Of a stretch of DNA of 64,000 nucleotides, positions 19,882-32,171 are shown one piece after another. The stretch comes from Pseudomonas entomophila (GTDB taxonomy: Bacteria; Pseudomonadota; Gammaproteobacteria; Pseudomonadales; Pseudomonadaceae). Positions within the stretch are counted from its first letter, which is position 1. Every line of letters begins with the position of its first letter. The position numbers were made by a program, and so were the translations under genes. Where the stretch lies: positions 53,816-117,815 of the forward strand of contig NZ_JARGCS010000015.1 of NCBI RefSeq assembly GCF_029193575.1, read 5' to 3'. A model generated the notes under the pieces. That model saw nothing but the letters and a program-made list of their open reading frames with translations. It was not told the DNA's origin and ran no database searches.

Positions 19882-21698
19882 CAGCGTGGGGTGTCCGGCA
19901 GGCGCTTGACCTGGCCGCCAGCGAACTCGGCCCACGGCAGCTGGCGTTCGACACGCTGGCTCGGGCTCATGCTCAGGCTGCCCGACAGGCCTTCGATGCG
20001 GTTGTCCGGCAGGGCCTTGAGCTGGCCGAGGCGGGGCGCCAGGCTGTAGGCGTCGACACCCATGGCGTACAGGCGGCCGAGGCTGCCTGCGGCCTGCGGC
20101 CACTGCTGCACCACCTGCTGGCGCAGGCTGTTGGTGTTGTCCAGCAGCCACGGGGTTTCGCAGAAGCGGATGCCGTTCATGTCGTTGTACTGGTTCACGT
20201 CACCGCTGGCACTGTACAGGTTCGAGGTGGCGTACACCGGCACGTCGCCGGCGTACTGGAAGTTCAGGGTCGGTTTGATCTGCTGGGCCTGCTGCGGGGT
20301 CGAGGCGAGGAAGATGAAGTCGATGTCCTGGCGGCGCGACGGCTGCGCGGCGATGGTGCCGCCCACGGTGCTTTGCAGGCTCTTGGCGCGGCCTTCGCTC
20401 TGGCGCAGTTGGAACAATTCGGCGATCTGCTGAGCCAGGGCCACGGGCTGGGCAATGCGTTCGGCGGCGAGCAGGGTGCCGCCGTTGGCTTCCCAGTCCT
20501 GGCGGAACGCGGCCAGCACGCGGTCACCCCATTCGCCGCTCGGCACCAGGGCCACGGCGCGGACCAGGCCGTCGGCGCGGGCGCGGCGCGAGACTTCGCG
20601 AGCTTCGTCTTCGGCGGCGAGGCCGAACTGGAACAGCTGTGGCGGAGCCTTCTGGCCGGCTTCTGCGTAGTTCAGGGCGAGGGTGGTGATCGGCAGTTGC
20701 GGGTAGTCGGCGAGCTTCTTCACCAGCGGTTTTTCCAGCGGGCCGACGACCAGTTGCACGCCGGCGGCCTGGGCCTGGCGGTAGAAGTCGTCGAGCGAGG
20801 TCAGGCGCGAGCTGTCGAACACCTGCACCGCTGGTGGCTGCTGGCCGGCCTGCTGGGCCTGGAAGTGCGCGGCCATGAAGCCGTCGCGCAGGGCGCGGGC
20901 GACACCGGCCAGCGGGCCCTCCTGGGGCAGCAGCAGGGCGATCTTGGTCAGTGGCTGGCTGGCCAGCTCCTTGAGCTTGACCAGTGCCTGGGGCAGTTGC
21001 TGGGCGGCCGGGTGGTCGGGGTTCTGCTTGCGCCAGGTGTCGATGGCCGCCTGTTGCTGTTCAAGTGTGCCGGCGCTTTTCACTGCCAGGGCCAGGTTGG
21101 TCCAGCCGGCCAGGGTCGGGTTGCTGGCGGGTTGGCGCAGTTGCTCCGCGGGCAGCGAGGCGACCAGGGACCAGATCGCATCGTTGTTGGCGTTGGCCGC
21201 CTGGCCGCTGAGCAGCGGGGCGAGCAGCACACGCTGCTGGGCGGCGGCCAGGGCCTGGCCGTCGGCCTCGAGGGCGGTGGCATGCACGCTGTGGGTGCGT
21301 ACCTGTTGCTCGGGTGGCAGCTCGGCGACCCTTTGCAGGCTTGGGTGCGACAGCGCGGCCAGGGCTGCCTTCGGTTGATTGCGGCTCATGGCCAGTTCAG
21401 CCGCCAGGGTGCTGGCGAACACCTGCTGAGCGGGCTTGAGCGTGTCCAGCGGAACTTGTTCGAGGATGCGTGCGGCGCGCGGGAAGTCTTTCTGCCGGTA
21501 GGCCATGTCGGCGGCGCTCAGGCGCAGCAGCGCGGCGTCTTCGGCGGACTTGCTGGTGGCCGCCTTGTCGAGCAGTTGCTCGATGCTGGCGTCCGGGGTG
21601 CGTGGCAGTTCGCCCAGGCTGGATGAGGGCGAGCTGGCGCAGGCTGCCAGCAGGGCAGCGAGACAGAGGGCTGTGAGCAGCCGCAGGCAAGCGATCAT
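19881..21698 (-). CDS. lpoA: Penicillin-binding protein activator LpoA
   Basis: A 605-residue outer membrane lipoprotein (lipobox LAAC near residue 20). An N-terminal helical TPR-like domain (to about residue 250) is followed by a periplasmic-binding-protein-like domain (IALLLPQEGPLAGVARALRD onward). In E. coli LpoA reaches through the periplasm to activate PBP1a. The gene is divergent from rsmI and heads the lpoA-yraN-SIS-dolP operon. Confidence 0.94.
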
Positions 21699-21885
21699 GT
21701 AAGGGTCCTGTTACTCGATCAAGTTGGCCGGCAATTGTACCCAAGCGTTGGCCGGGGCGCGATCATGCCGACGCGGAACCTTCACTATAGGTCGCTCGCC
21801 CGGAGCCGGCGGCGAAGTTGTTTGCGCGTTGTCGCCGGCGCTCGGGCTACAATGGCGCCTTTGATCGGCAAGGCAGGTGTGCGCA

Positions 21886-22761
21886 GTGACTGATGTTGCA
21901 GGGGCTTCGAAATCCACGGTGGGGACGCTGTACGTCGTCGCCACGCCCATCGGCAATCTCGATGACATGAGCGCCCGGGCGCTCAAGGTGTTGGCTGATG
22001 TGGCGCTGATCGCCGCGGAAGACACCCGGCATTCGGTACGTCTGCTGCAGCACTTCGGCATCGACACCCCGCTGGCGGCTTGCCATGAGCACAACGAGCG
22101 CGACGAGGGCGGGCGCTTTATCACACGGCTGCTGGCGGGCGACGATGTGGCGCTGGTGTCCGATGCCGGCACGCCACTGATTTCCGACCCCGGTTACCAC
22201 CTGGTGCGCCAGGCCCGTGCCGCCGGGGTGAAGGTGGTGCCGGTGCCTGGCGCTTGCGCCTTGATCGCGGCGCTGTCCGCCGCAGGCCTGCCGTCTGACC
22301 GTTTCATCTTCGAAGGTTTCCTGCCGGCCAAGACCGCCGGGCGCAAGGCACGCCTGGAGCAGGTCCGGGAAGAGCCGCGCACCTTGATCTTCTATGAGGC
22401 GCCGCACCGCATCCTCGAATGCCTGGAAGACATGGAGGCGGTATTTGGCGGTGACCGCCCGGCGGTACTGGGGCGCGAGTTGACCAAGGCCTTCGAGACC
22501 CTCAAAGGGCTGCCACTGGCCGAACTGCGTGCGTTCGTTGCCGGCGATGCCAATCAGCAGCGGGGCGAGTGCGTGGTATTGGTGGCGGGTTGGAGTGCGC
22601 CGGACGACGAGCAGGCGATCAGTGCCGAGGCGCAGCGCGTACTGGATTTGCTGCTGGCGGAGCTGCCGTTGAAGCGGGCGGCGGCGTTGGCCGCGGAAAT
22701 CACCGGCGTGCGTAAGAATCTTCTGTACCAAGCGGCCTTGGATAAACAGAAAAACCACTAA
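21886..22761 (+). CDS. rsmI: 16S rRNA (cytidine(1402)-2'-O)-methyltransferase RsmI
   Basis: A 291-residue S-adenosylmethionine-dependent enzyme of the tetrapyrrole methylase fold. It modifies C1402 in the decoding centre together with RsmH, which lies 1.2 kb downstream. Motifs: GTLYVVATPIGNLDDMSARA, VSDAGTPLISDPGYHLV and EAPHRILE. GTG 21886 is preferred over GTG 21877 because it gives the shorter N-terminus I remember for the family and sits about eight bases after AAGGCAGG. A -10-like TACAAT lies at 21848-21853. Confidence 0.94.
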   Translation: MTDVAGASKSTVGTLYVVATPIGNLDDMSARALKVLADVALIAAEDTRHSVRLLQHFGIDTPLAACHEHNERDEGGRFITRLLAGDDVALVSDAGTPLISDPGYHLVRQARAAGVKVVPVPGACALIAALSAAGLPSDRFIFEGFLPAKTAGRKARLEQVREEPRTLIFYEAPHRILECLEDMEAVFGGDRPAVLGRELTKAFETLKGLPLAELRAFVAGDANQQRGECVVLVAGWSAPDDEQAISAEAQRVLDLLLAELPLKRAAALAAEITGVRKNLLYQAALDKQKNH

Positions 22762-22789
22762 TGGCTTAATGATATTATTTAGTTCGCGC

Positions 22790-22818
22790 TTGTTCTTGGG
22801 CGCGCCTGCCGTTAACCT
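22790..22818 (+). promoter_or_regulatory. Promoter of rnpB
   Basis: TTGTTC (22790-22795), 17-base spacer, TAACCT (22813-22818). It predicts a start near 22826, which agrees with the 5' strand of the RNase P P1 helix. Confidence 0.6.
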
Positions 22819-22825
22819 TGTCGGC

Positions 22826-23185
22826 GGAGAGTCGATCGGACAGTCGCTGCCTTCTTTTGTTCCGCAAAAGAGGGGGGAGGAAAGTCCGGGCTCCATAGGG
22901 CAGAGTGCCAGGTAACGCCTGGGAGGCGCGAGCCTACGGAAAGTGCCACAGAAAACAACCGCCTAAGCACTTCGGTGCCGGTAAGGGTGAAAAGGTGCGG
23001 TAAGAGCGCACCGCACGACTGGCAACAGTTCGTGGCTAGGTAAACCCCACTCGGAGCAAGACCAAATAGGGTTCCATACGGCGTGGCCCGCGTCGGAACC
23101 GGGTAGGTTGCTAAAGGCGTCCAGTGATGGCCGTCGTAGAGGAATGACTGTCCTCGACAGAACCCGGCTTACAGATCGACTCTCC
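22826..23185 (+). ncRNA. rnpB: RNase P RNA, type A
   Basis: The catalytic RNA that trims the 5' leader of tRNA precursors. The terminal P1 helix is AGAGTCGATC (22828-22837) with GATCGACTCT (23174-23183). Universally conserved blocks are present: GAGGAAAGTCCGGGCTCCAT, CAGGGTGCCAGGTAACGCC-like, GGTAAGAGCGCACCGC, GGAGCAAGACCAAATAGG and GACAGAACCCGGCTTA. Length near 360 fits the bacterial type A RNA. It lies between rsmI and mraZ, as I recall for pseudomonads. Confidence 0.97.
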
Positions 23186-23385
23186 TCCCTTCCCCTCTGC
23201 TTTCGAAGCAGATCCGCGTTTGTAATGCCGAAAAATTCTTACTCTTAATAAATTACTTTAAGTGTCCACTCTATCCGGTTGAGTGCGTTTGATTTTTCCC
23301 GTCATTTTTCCTCTTCGGCACTCCTTCCACCTTCCTTTGTTGCGCTAAATCGCGGTCCTGTAAGGGTTTTCCTTATGAACGTGCC

Positions 23386-23415
23386 TTGACGGTGTGGCGG
23401 GCGGATTCCTATAGT
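23386..23415 (+). promoter_or_regulatory. Sigma70 promoter of the dcw cluster (Pmra)
   Basis: TTGACG (23386-23391), 18-base spacer, TATAGT (23410-23415). Transcription should begin near 23422, at the first repeat of the MraZ operator. The 305-base gap 23186-23490 holds, besides this promoter and the operator, AT-rich sequence with nothing else I can name. Confidence 0.75.
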
Positions 23416-23423
23416 GTGCGCAA

Positions 23424-23458
23424 GTGGCAGAAAGTGGGATGAAGTGGGTTTTCTGGCA
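23424..23458 (+). promoter_or_regulatory. MraZ operator (MraZ box)
   Basis: Four direct repeats at about 10-bp steps: GTGGCA (23424), GTGGGA (23434), GTGGGT (23444) and CTGGCA (23453). The first three are exactly ten apart; the last is one base short. In E. coli MraZ binds TGGGN repeats with five-base spacers and represses its own operon. The site lies just downstream of the -10 and 33 bases before the mraZ start. Confidence 0.8.
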
Positions 23459-23490
23459 CAAAAAACCAAACATTGTGGGGAATCGCAGAC

Positions 23491-23946
23491 GTGTTCCGCG
23501 GAGCCAACGCCGTCAGCCTCGATGCAAAGGGCCGTCTCGCCATGCCGAGTCGGTACCGTGACGAGCTCGATTCACGGTGCAATGGCCAGCTGATCGTGAC
23601 GATCGACGCTGTCGATCCCTGCTTGTGCGTTTACCCGCTCGACGAGTGGGAACAGATAGAAGCCAAGTTGCGCGCCTTGCCGTCGTTGCGTGAGGAAAAC
23701 CGTCGCCTGCAGCGCCTGCTGATCGGCAACGCGGTTGACCTGGAGCTCGATGGCAGCGGGCGTTTCCTGGTGCCGCCCCGGCTGCGCGAGTACGCCAAGC
23801 TCGACAAGAAGGCGATGCTGGTGGGGCAACTGAACAAATTCCAGCTGTGGGATGAAGATGCCTGGAACGCGGTTTCGGCAGCTGACCTTGCAGCTATTCA
23901 ACAACCGGGCGCCATGCCCGATGACTTGCGTGACCTGATCCTGTGA
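23491..23946 (+). CDS. mraZ: Transcriptional regulator MraZ
   Basis: A 151-residue protein with two AbrB-like (SpoVT/MraZ) domains, marked by two DxxxR motifs: [14 protein letters not shown] near the start and [16 protein letters not shown] near residue 85. It forms rings and represses the dcw operon. GTG 23491 ([15 protein letters not shown]) is preferred over an upstream in-frame start because it matches the usual N-terminus. It overlaps rsmH by four bases. Confidence 0.96.
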   Translation: MFRGANAVSLDAKGRLAMPSRYRDELDSRCNGQLIVTIDAVDPCLCVYPLDEWEQIEAKLRALPSLREENRRLQRLLIGNAVDLELDGSGRFLVPPRLREYAKLDKKAMLVGQLNKFQLWDEDAWNAVSAADLAAIQQPGAMPDDLRDLIL

Positions 23947-24886
23947 CGATAGATAGCGGCTTCAACCACATCACCGTGCTGCTCGACGAGGCTGTCGAGG
24001 CATTGGCCCTGCGCGCCGACGGTTGCTATCTGGACGGTACGTTCGGCCGTGGCGGTCACAGTCGCCTGATTCTCAGCAAGCTCGGGCCGCAGGGGCGACT
24101 GCTGGGCTTCGACAAGGATCCACAGGCGATTGCCACGGGGCAAGCGCTGGCGGCCGAAGACGGCCGCTTTGTCATTGTGCAGCGCAGCTTTGCCGAGCTG
24201 GGCCAGGAGGTCGCCGCGCGCGGGCTCGATGGCAAAGTCGGCGGTGTGCTGCTCGACCTGGGCGTGTCTTCGCCGCAGTTGGACGACCCAGAGCGCGGCT
24301 TCAGCTTCCTCAATGATGGCCCATTGGACATGCGCATGAACCCAGGCCAGGGTTTCAGCGCCGCTGAGTTCATCGCCAATGCGCCCGAGGAGGAAATCGC
24401 CCGGGTCTTCAAGGAGTACGGTGAAGAACGCTTCGCCAAGCGCATGGCCCGTGCCGTGGTGCTGCGCCGCGAACAGCAGCCTTTCACCCGCACCGGCGAC
24501 CTGGCCGAAGTGCTCAAGGTCGCCAACCCTGCGTGGGAAAAGGGCAAGAACCCTGCCACCCGCGCTTTCCAGGGCCTGCGCATTCATGTGAACAACGAAC
24601 TGGGCGACCTTGAGACCGGTCTCGCCGCAGCGCTCGACGCGCTGGAGGTGGGTGGTCGCCTGGTGGTGATCAGCTTCCATTCCCTCGAAGACCGTATCGT
24701 CAAGCTGTTCATGCGCAAGCTGGTCAAGGGCGAGGAAGACAATCTGCCGCGCAACCTGCCGGTGCAGCACAAGGCCTTCGAGCCGAAGATCCGTCTCATC
24801 GGCAAGGCGCAGTTCGCCTCCGACGATGAACTCAAGGCCAACCCGCGGGCGCGCAGCGCCGTGATGCGGGTCGCGGAGAAACTGCG

Positions 24887-24890
<4 letters not shown>
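23943..24890 (+). CDS. rsmH: 16S rRNA (cytosine(1402)-N4)-methyltransferase RsmH
   Basis: A 315-residue SAM-dependent enzyme (former MraW) that methylates N4 of C1402, the same base that RsmI modifies. The SAM-binding region is [19 protein letters not shown] and later conserved parts are [20 protein letters not shown] and [15 protein letters not shown] 23943 overlaps the mraZ stop. Confidence 0.97.
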
Positions 24891-26912
<2,022 letters not shown>

Positions 26913-26913
<1 letters not shown>

Positions 26914-28376
26914 TGACAATGCCGTTGAGCAAGCTTTTCGCCCATGCCAGCCGCGATCCGTTGATCCGCGAGTTGGCCCTCGACAGCCGCCAGGTGCGGC
27001 CGGGCGATCTGTTCCTCGCCGTACCGGGGGCCAAGGTCGATGGTCGCGCGCACATTGCCGATGCGCTGGCCCGTGGTGCCGCCGCCGTGGCTTATGAAGA
27101 GCAGGGCGCCAGCGTGCTGCCGCTGACCGACGTGCCGCTGATTCCGGTCAAGGGGCTGATCAGCCAGTTGTCGCAGCTTGCCGGGCGCTTCTATGGCGAG
27201 CCGAGCCGTCAGTTGGAACTGGTCGGCGTCACCGGCACCAACGGCAAGACCAGCGTCACCCAACTGTTGGCCCAGGCCCTCGATGCCCTCGGGCAGCGTT
27301 GCGGCCTGATCGGCACCCTGGGCACCGGTTTCCATGGCGAGCTGCAAAGCGGCCGCCTGACCACGCCCGACCCGATCGCCGTGCAGGCTACCCTGAACGA
27401 CCTGAAGAAGGCCGGCGCCAAGGCGGTGGCCATGGAAGTATCGTCCCACGCCCTGGACCAGGGGCGGGTCGGCGCGCTGGCGTTCGATATCGCGGTGATG
27501 ACCAACCTGTCCCGCGACCACCTCGACTACCACGGCAGCATGGAGGCCTACGAGGCCGCCAAGGCCAAGCTGTTCGCCTGGCCGAACCTGCGTGCCCGGG
27601 TGGTCAACCTGGACGACGACTTCGGTCGCCGCCTGGCCGAGGGCCATGGCGAGTCGCGGCTGATCAGCTACAGCCTGCTGGACCCCTCGGCCACGCTGTT
27701 CTGCCGCCAGGCAACCTTCAATGACGACGGCGTGCGTGCCGTGATCGTCACCCCGCAAGGCGAGCACGCCCTGCGCAGCCGCCTGCTGGGTCGCTTCAAC
27801 CTGAGCAACATGCTTGCCGCGGTGGCCACGTTGATGGCGCTGGACTACCCGCTGGACGAGATCCTCAAGGTCACCCCGCAGTTGCAAGGCCCAGTGGGGC
27901 GCATGCAGCGTCTGGGCGGCGGTGCCAAACCGCTGGTGGTGGTCGACTACGCCCACACGCCGGATGCCCTGGAAAAGGTCTTGGAAGCCCTGCGCCCGCA
28001 TGCTCATGGCAAGCTGCTGTGCCTGTTCGGCTGCGGTGGCGACCGTGATCGCGGCAAGCGCCCACTGATGGCCGAAGTGGCCGAGCGCTTGTCCGACCGC
28101 GTGCTGGTCACCGACGACAACCCGCGCAGCGAAGACCCGCTGCGTATCTTCGACGACATTCGCCCTGGTTTCGCCAAGCCCGCCGATGTCGAGTTCGTCG
28201 CCGGCCGTGGCGAGGCCATCGCACACCTGATCGCCACCGCCGCCGCCGATGACGTCATCGTCCTGGCCGGCAAGGGGCACGAGGATTACCAGGAGATCAA
28301 CGGCGAGCGCCATGACTTCTCCGACCTGGTCGAGGCCGAGAAGGCACTTTCAGCCTGGGAGGCTCCACATGCTTAA
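26913..28376 (+). CDS. murE: UDP-MurNAc-tripeptide synthetase MurE
   Basis: A 487-residue Mur ligase that adds meso-diaminopimelate to UDP-MurNAc-L-Ala-D-Glu. The P-loop is TGTNGKTS (residues 107-114), and the Dap-selecting motif DNPRSEDP is in the C-terminal domain. ATG 26913 uses the TGATG overlap with ftsI and the ribosome site AGGGAGGG; a TTG one codon earlier is in the same frame but less likely. Confidence 0.97.
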
Positions 28377-29736
28377 GCCCATGACACTCAGTCAGCTGAC
28401 CACGGCACTGAATGCGCGCCAGGTCGGCGCCGATGCCAGCTTCACCGGTGTCAGCATCGACAGCCGCAGCGTGGGGGCGGGCGAATTGTTCGTCGCCTTG
28501 GCCGGGCCACGTTTCGACGGTCATGACTACCTGGCCGACGTCAAGGCCAAGGGCGCGGTCGCAGCCCTGGTGGAGCGCGAGGTCGCGGGTGTCGAGCTGC
28601 CGCAATTGGTGGTTGCCGACAGCCGTCTGGCCCTTGGTCGACTCGGCGCATTGAATCGCGCTACGTTCGACAAGCCGGTCGCCGCCATTACCGGCTCCAG
28701 CGGCAAGACCACGGTGAAGGAGCTGCTCGCGAGCATCCTGCGCACCCGTGGCCCGGTGCTGGCCACCCGCGGCAACCTGAACAACGACCTCGGCGCGCCG
28801 CTGACGCTGCTGGAGATTTCCGCCGAGCATAGCGCCGCGGTGATCGAGCTGGGTGCCTCGCGCCTCGGCGAAATTCGCTACACCGTCGGCCTGACTCGGC
28901 CGCAAGTGGTCATTCTCAACAACGCCGGTACCGCCCACGTGGGTGAGTTCGGCGGCCCGGAAAAGATCGTCGAGGCCAAGGGCGAGATCCTCGAAGGCCT
29001 GGGCGAGGGCGGCGTGGCCGTGCTCAATCTCGATGACAAGGCGTTCGGGATCTGGCGCAAGCGTGCGGGGGCGCACTCGGTTCTGAGCTTCGCCCTGACC
29101 AACGATCAAGCCGATTTCCATGCCAGCGACATCGGCCGTGACGCCCGTGGTTGCCCGTCGTTCACCCTGCACGGTCCTGCCGGCAGCGTGCCGGTGACGT
29201 TGAACCTGCTAGGTACCCACAACGTCGCCAACGCCCTGGCCGCTGCCGCCGCCGCACACGCCTTGGGCGTGAGCCTGCCGGGCATCGCCGCTGGTCTGGG
29301 CGCGGTGCAGCCGGTCAAGGGGCGCACCGTGGCCCAGCTCGCGCCGAACGGCATGCGGGTGATCGACGACACGTACAACGCAAATCCCACCTCGATGTGC
29401 GCCGCCATTGATATACTCGCCGGCTTTTCCGGACGCACCGTTCTGGTGCTCGGGGATATCGGTGAATTGGGGCAATGGGCCGAGGAAGGCCACCGTCAGG
29501 TGGGCGACTACGCGCGCGGCAAGGTCGATGCCTTGTACGCGACCGGTACCAACATGGTTCATGCGGTCCAGGCGTTCGGCGCCAATGGCCGTCATTTCGC
29601 TACTCAAGCTGAGCTGATCGACGCCGTTCGTGCCGAGAGCGCCAGCGATACCACAATCTTGATCAAGGGCTCGCGCAGCGCTGCGATGGAAAACGTCGTG
29701 GCGGCTTTGTGTGGTGCCAGCGGGGAGAAACATTAA
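28369..29736 (+). CDS. murF: UDP-MurNAc-tripeptide--D-Ala-D-Ala ligase MurF
   Basis: A 455-residue Mur ligase that completes the pentapeptide with D-Ala-D-Ala supplied by DdlB. It has the P-loop [14 protein letters not shown] and the Mur-domain sequence [16 protein letters not shown] 28369 overlaps murE by eight bases; a longer reading runs through the murE end in another frame and is ignored. Confidence 0.96.
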   Translation: MLKPMTLSQLTTALNARQVGADASFTGVSIDSRSVGAGELFVALAGPRFDGHDYLADVKAKGAVAALVEREVAGVELPQLVVADSRLALGRLGALNRATFDKPVAAITGSSGKTTVKELLASILRTRGPVLATRGNLNNDLGAPLTLLEISAEHSAAVIELGASRLGEIRYTVGLTRPQVVILNNAGTAHVGEFGGPEKIVEAKGEILEGLGEGGVAVLNLDDKAFGIWRKRAGAHSVLSFALTNDQADFHASDIGRDARGCPSFTLHGPAGSVPVTLNLLGTHNVANALAAAAAAHALGVSLPGIAAGLGAVQPVKGRTVAQLAPNGMRVIDDTYNANPTSMCAAIDILAGFSGRTVLVLGDIGELGQWAEEGHRQVGDYARGKVDALYATGTNMVHAVQAFGANGRHFATQAELIDAVRAESASDTTILIKGSRSAAMENVVAALCGASGEKH

Positions 29737-30818
29737 TGCTGCTGCTGTTGGCTGAGTATCTGCAACAGTTCTACAAGGGCTTCGCGGTCTTCCAGTACCT
29801 GTCCCTGCGCGGGATTCTCGGTGTACTGACCGCGTTGTCCCTGGCCCTGTGGCTGGGCCCGTGGATGATCCGTACCCTGCAGATCCGCCAGATCGGTCAG
29901 GCCGTGCGTAACGACGGCCCGCAATCGCACCTGTCCAAGTCCGGCACCCCGACCATGGGGGGCGCGCTGATCCTCTCGGCCATCGCCATCAGCACCCTGC
30001 TGTGGGCCGACCTGACCAACCGCTATGTCTGGGTGGTGCTGATCGTCACCTTGCTGTTCGGTGCCATCGGCTGGGTCGATGACTACCGCAAGGTGATCGA
30101 GAAGAACTCGCGCGGCCTGCCGAGCCGCTGGAAGTATTTCTGGCAATCGGTGTTCGGCCTGGGCGCTGCCGTCTTCCTTTATACCAGCGCGCCAACCAGC
30201 GTCGAAACCACGCTGATCGTGCCGTTCCTCAAGGACTTCACCATTCCGCTGGGCATTGGTTTCGTCGTGCTGACCTATTTCGTCATCGTCGGCTCCAGCA
30301 ACGCGGTCAACCTGACCGACGGGCTCGATGGCCTGGCGATCATGCCGACGGTGATGGTCGGCGGCGCCCTGGGCATCTTCTGCTACCTGTCGGGCAACGT
30401 GAAATTCGCCGAATACCTGCTGATCCCCTACGTGCCGGGCTCGGGCGAGCTGATCGTGTTCTGCGGCGCGCTGATTGGCGCGGGCCTCGGCTTCCTGTGG
30501 TTCAACACCTACCCGGCCCAGGTGTTCATGGGTGACGTCGGCGCCCTGGCGCTGGGTGCGGCCCTGGGCACCATCGCGGTGATCGTGCGTCAGGAAATCG
30601 TGCTGTTCATCATGGGCGGCGTGTTCGTCATGGAAACCCTGTCGGTGGTGATCCAGGTCGCCTCCTTCAAGCTGACCGGCAAGCGCGTGTTCCGCATGGC
30701 GCCGATCCACCACCACTTTGAACTCAAGGGCTGGCCCGAGCCACGCGTGATCGTCCGCTTCTGGATCATCACTGTGATTCTCGTGCTGATCGGCCTGGCC
30801 ACCCTGAAACTGAGGTAA
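29736..30818 (+). CDS. mraY: Phospho-MurNAc-pentapeptide transferase MraY
   Basis: A 360-residue integral membrane enzyme with about ten helices that moves phospho-MurNAc-pentapeptide onto undecaprenyl phosphate to give lipid I. Active-site sequences are [34 protein letters not shown] and [17 protein letters not shown] 29736 shares its A with the murF stop. Confidence 0.97.
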   Translation: MLLLLAEYLQQFYKGFAVFQYLSLRGILGVLTALSLALWLGPWMIRTLQIRQIGQAVRNDGPQSHLSKSGTPTMGGALILSAIAISTLLWADLTNRYVWVVLIVTLLFGAIGWVDDYRKVIEKNSRGLPSRWKYFWQSVFGLGAAVFLYTSAPTSVETTLIVPFLKDFTIPLGIGFVVLTYFVIVGSSNAVNLTDGLDGLAIMPTVMVGGALGIFCYLSGNVKFAEYLLIPYVPGSGELIVFCGALIGAGLGFLWFNTYPAQVFMGDVGALALGAALGTIAVIVRQEIVLFIMGGVFVMETLSVVIQVASFKLTGKRVFRMAPIHHHFELKGWPEPRVIVRFWIITVILVLIGLATLKLR

Positions 30819-30824
30819 ACGAGC

Positions 30825-32171
30825 GTGTCACTGATCGCTTCCGACCAATTCCGCATCGTTGTCGGCCTCGGCAAGAGCGGCATGTCCCTGGTTCGCTTCC
30901 TGGCGAACCGGGGCATTGCCTTTGCGGTCGCCGATACCCGCGAGCAACCGCCGGAACTGGACACCCTGCGCCGTGAATACCCGCAGGTGGAAGTGCGCTG
31001 TGGGGAGTTGGATGTCGACTTCCTGTGCCGCGCCAACGAACTGTATGTCAGCCCCGGCCTAGCCTTGGCCACTCCGGCGCTGCAGCAGGCCGCCGCGCGC
31101 GGCGTGAAGCTGTCGGGTGACATCGACCTGTTCGCTCGTTACGCCAAGGCGCCGATCGTGGCGATCAGCGGCTCCAACGCCAAGAGCACGGTGACCACCC
31201 TGGTCGGCGAGATGGCCGCCAAGGCAGGCAAACGTGTGGCGGTCGGTGGCAACCTCGGCACACCGGCGCTGGACCTGCTGGACGACTCGGTCGAGCTGTA
31301 CGTCATGGAACTGTCGAGCTTCCAGCTGGAAACCACCGACCAGCTCAACGCCGACGTGGCCACCGTGCTGAACATCAGCGAAGACCACATGGACCGCTAC
31401 AGCGGCCTGCCGGCCTATCACCTGGCCAAGCACCGTATCTTCCGTGGCGCGCGCCAGGTGGTGGTCAACCGTCAGGACGCCCTCAGCCGGCCTCTGCCGG
31501 TCGAAGGCCGCCCGTGCTGGACCTTCGGCCTCAACGCCCCGGACTTCAAGGCCTTCGGCCTGCGTGAAGTGGAGGGCGAGAAACACCTGGCGTTCGAGTT
31601 CCAGACCCTGATGCCCGTGCGTGAGCTGAAGATCCGCGGCGCCCATAACCACAGCAACGCTCTGGCCGCCCTGGCCCTGGGTCATGCCGTTGGCCTGCCG
31701 TTCGCGCCGATGCTCGACGCCTTGCGCGAATTCACCGGCCTGGCCCATCGCTGCCAGTGGGTACGCGAGCGCCATGGGGTGAACTGGTACGACGATTCCA
31801 AGGCCACCAACGTTGGCGCCGCCCTGGCTGCCATCGAGGGCCTGGGTGCCGACATCGAAGGCAAGCTGGTGCTGATCGCCGGTGGCGACGGCAAGGGTGC
31901 CGATTTCACCGCCCTGCGCCAGCCGGTCGCTGCCCATTGCCGCGCCGTGGTGCTGTTGGGCCGCGACGCCGAGCGCCTGGCCGAGACTTTTGGCGACAGC
32001 GTGCCGCTGGTACGGGTCAAGACCCTGGACGAGGCCGTGCAACGCTGTGCCGAACTGGCCCAGCCGGGCGATGCGGTGCTGCTGTCGCCGGCCTGCGCGA
32101 GCCTGGACATGTTCAAGAACTTCGAAGAACGCGGGCGCCTGTTCGCCCAGGCGGCGGGAGGGCTGGCATGA
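30825..32171 (+). CDS. murD: UDP-MurNAc-L-alanine--D-glutamate ligase MurD
   Basis: A 448-residue Mur ligase that adds D-glutamate. It has an N-terminal nucleotide-binding domain (VVGLGKSGMSLVRFLANRG), the P-loop ISGSNAKSTVTTL, and the C-terminal sequences WYDDSKATNVGAAL and LLSPACASLDMF. The start is GTG 30825, six bases after mraY. Confidence 0.96.
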   Translation: MSLIASDQFRIVVGLGKSGMSLVRFLANRGIAFAVADTREQPPELDTLRREYPQVEVRCGELDVDFLCRANELYVSPGLALATPALQQAAARGVKLSGDIDLFARYAKAPIVAISGSNAKSTVTTLVGEMAAKAGKRVAVGGNLGTPALDLLDDSVELYVMELSSFQLETTDQLNADVATVLNISEDHMDRYSGLPAYHLAKHRIFRGARQVVVNRQDALSRPLPVEGRPCWTFGLNAPDFKAFGLREVEGEKHLAFEFQTLMPVRELKIRGAHNHSNALAALALGHAVGLPFAPMLDALREFTGLAHRCQWVRERHGVNWYDDSKATNVGAALAAIEGLGADIEGKLVLIAGGDGKGADFTALRQPVAAHCRAVVLLGRDAERLAETFGDSVPLVRVKTLDEAVQRCAELAQPGDAVLLSPACASLDMFKNFEERGRLFAQAAGGLA

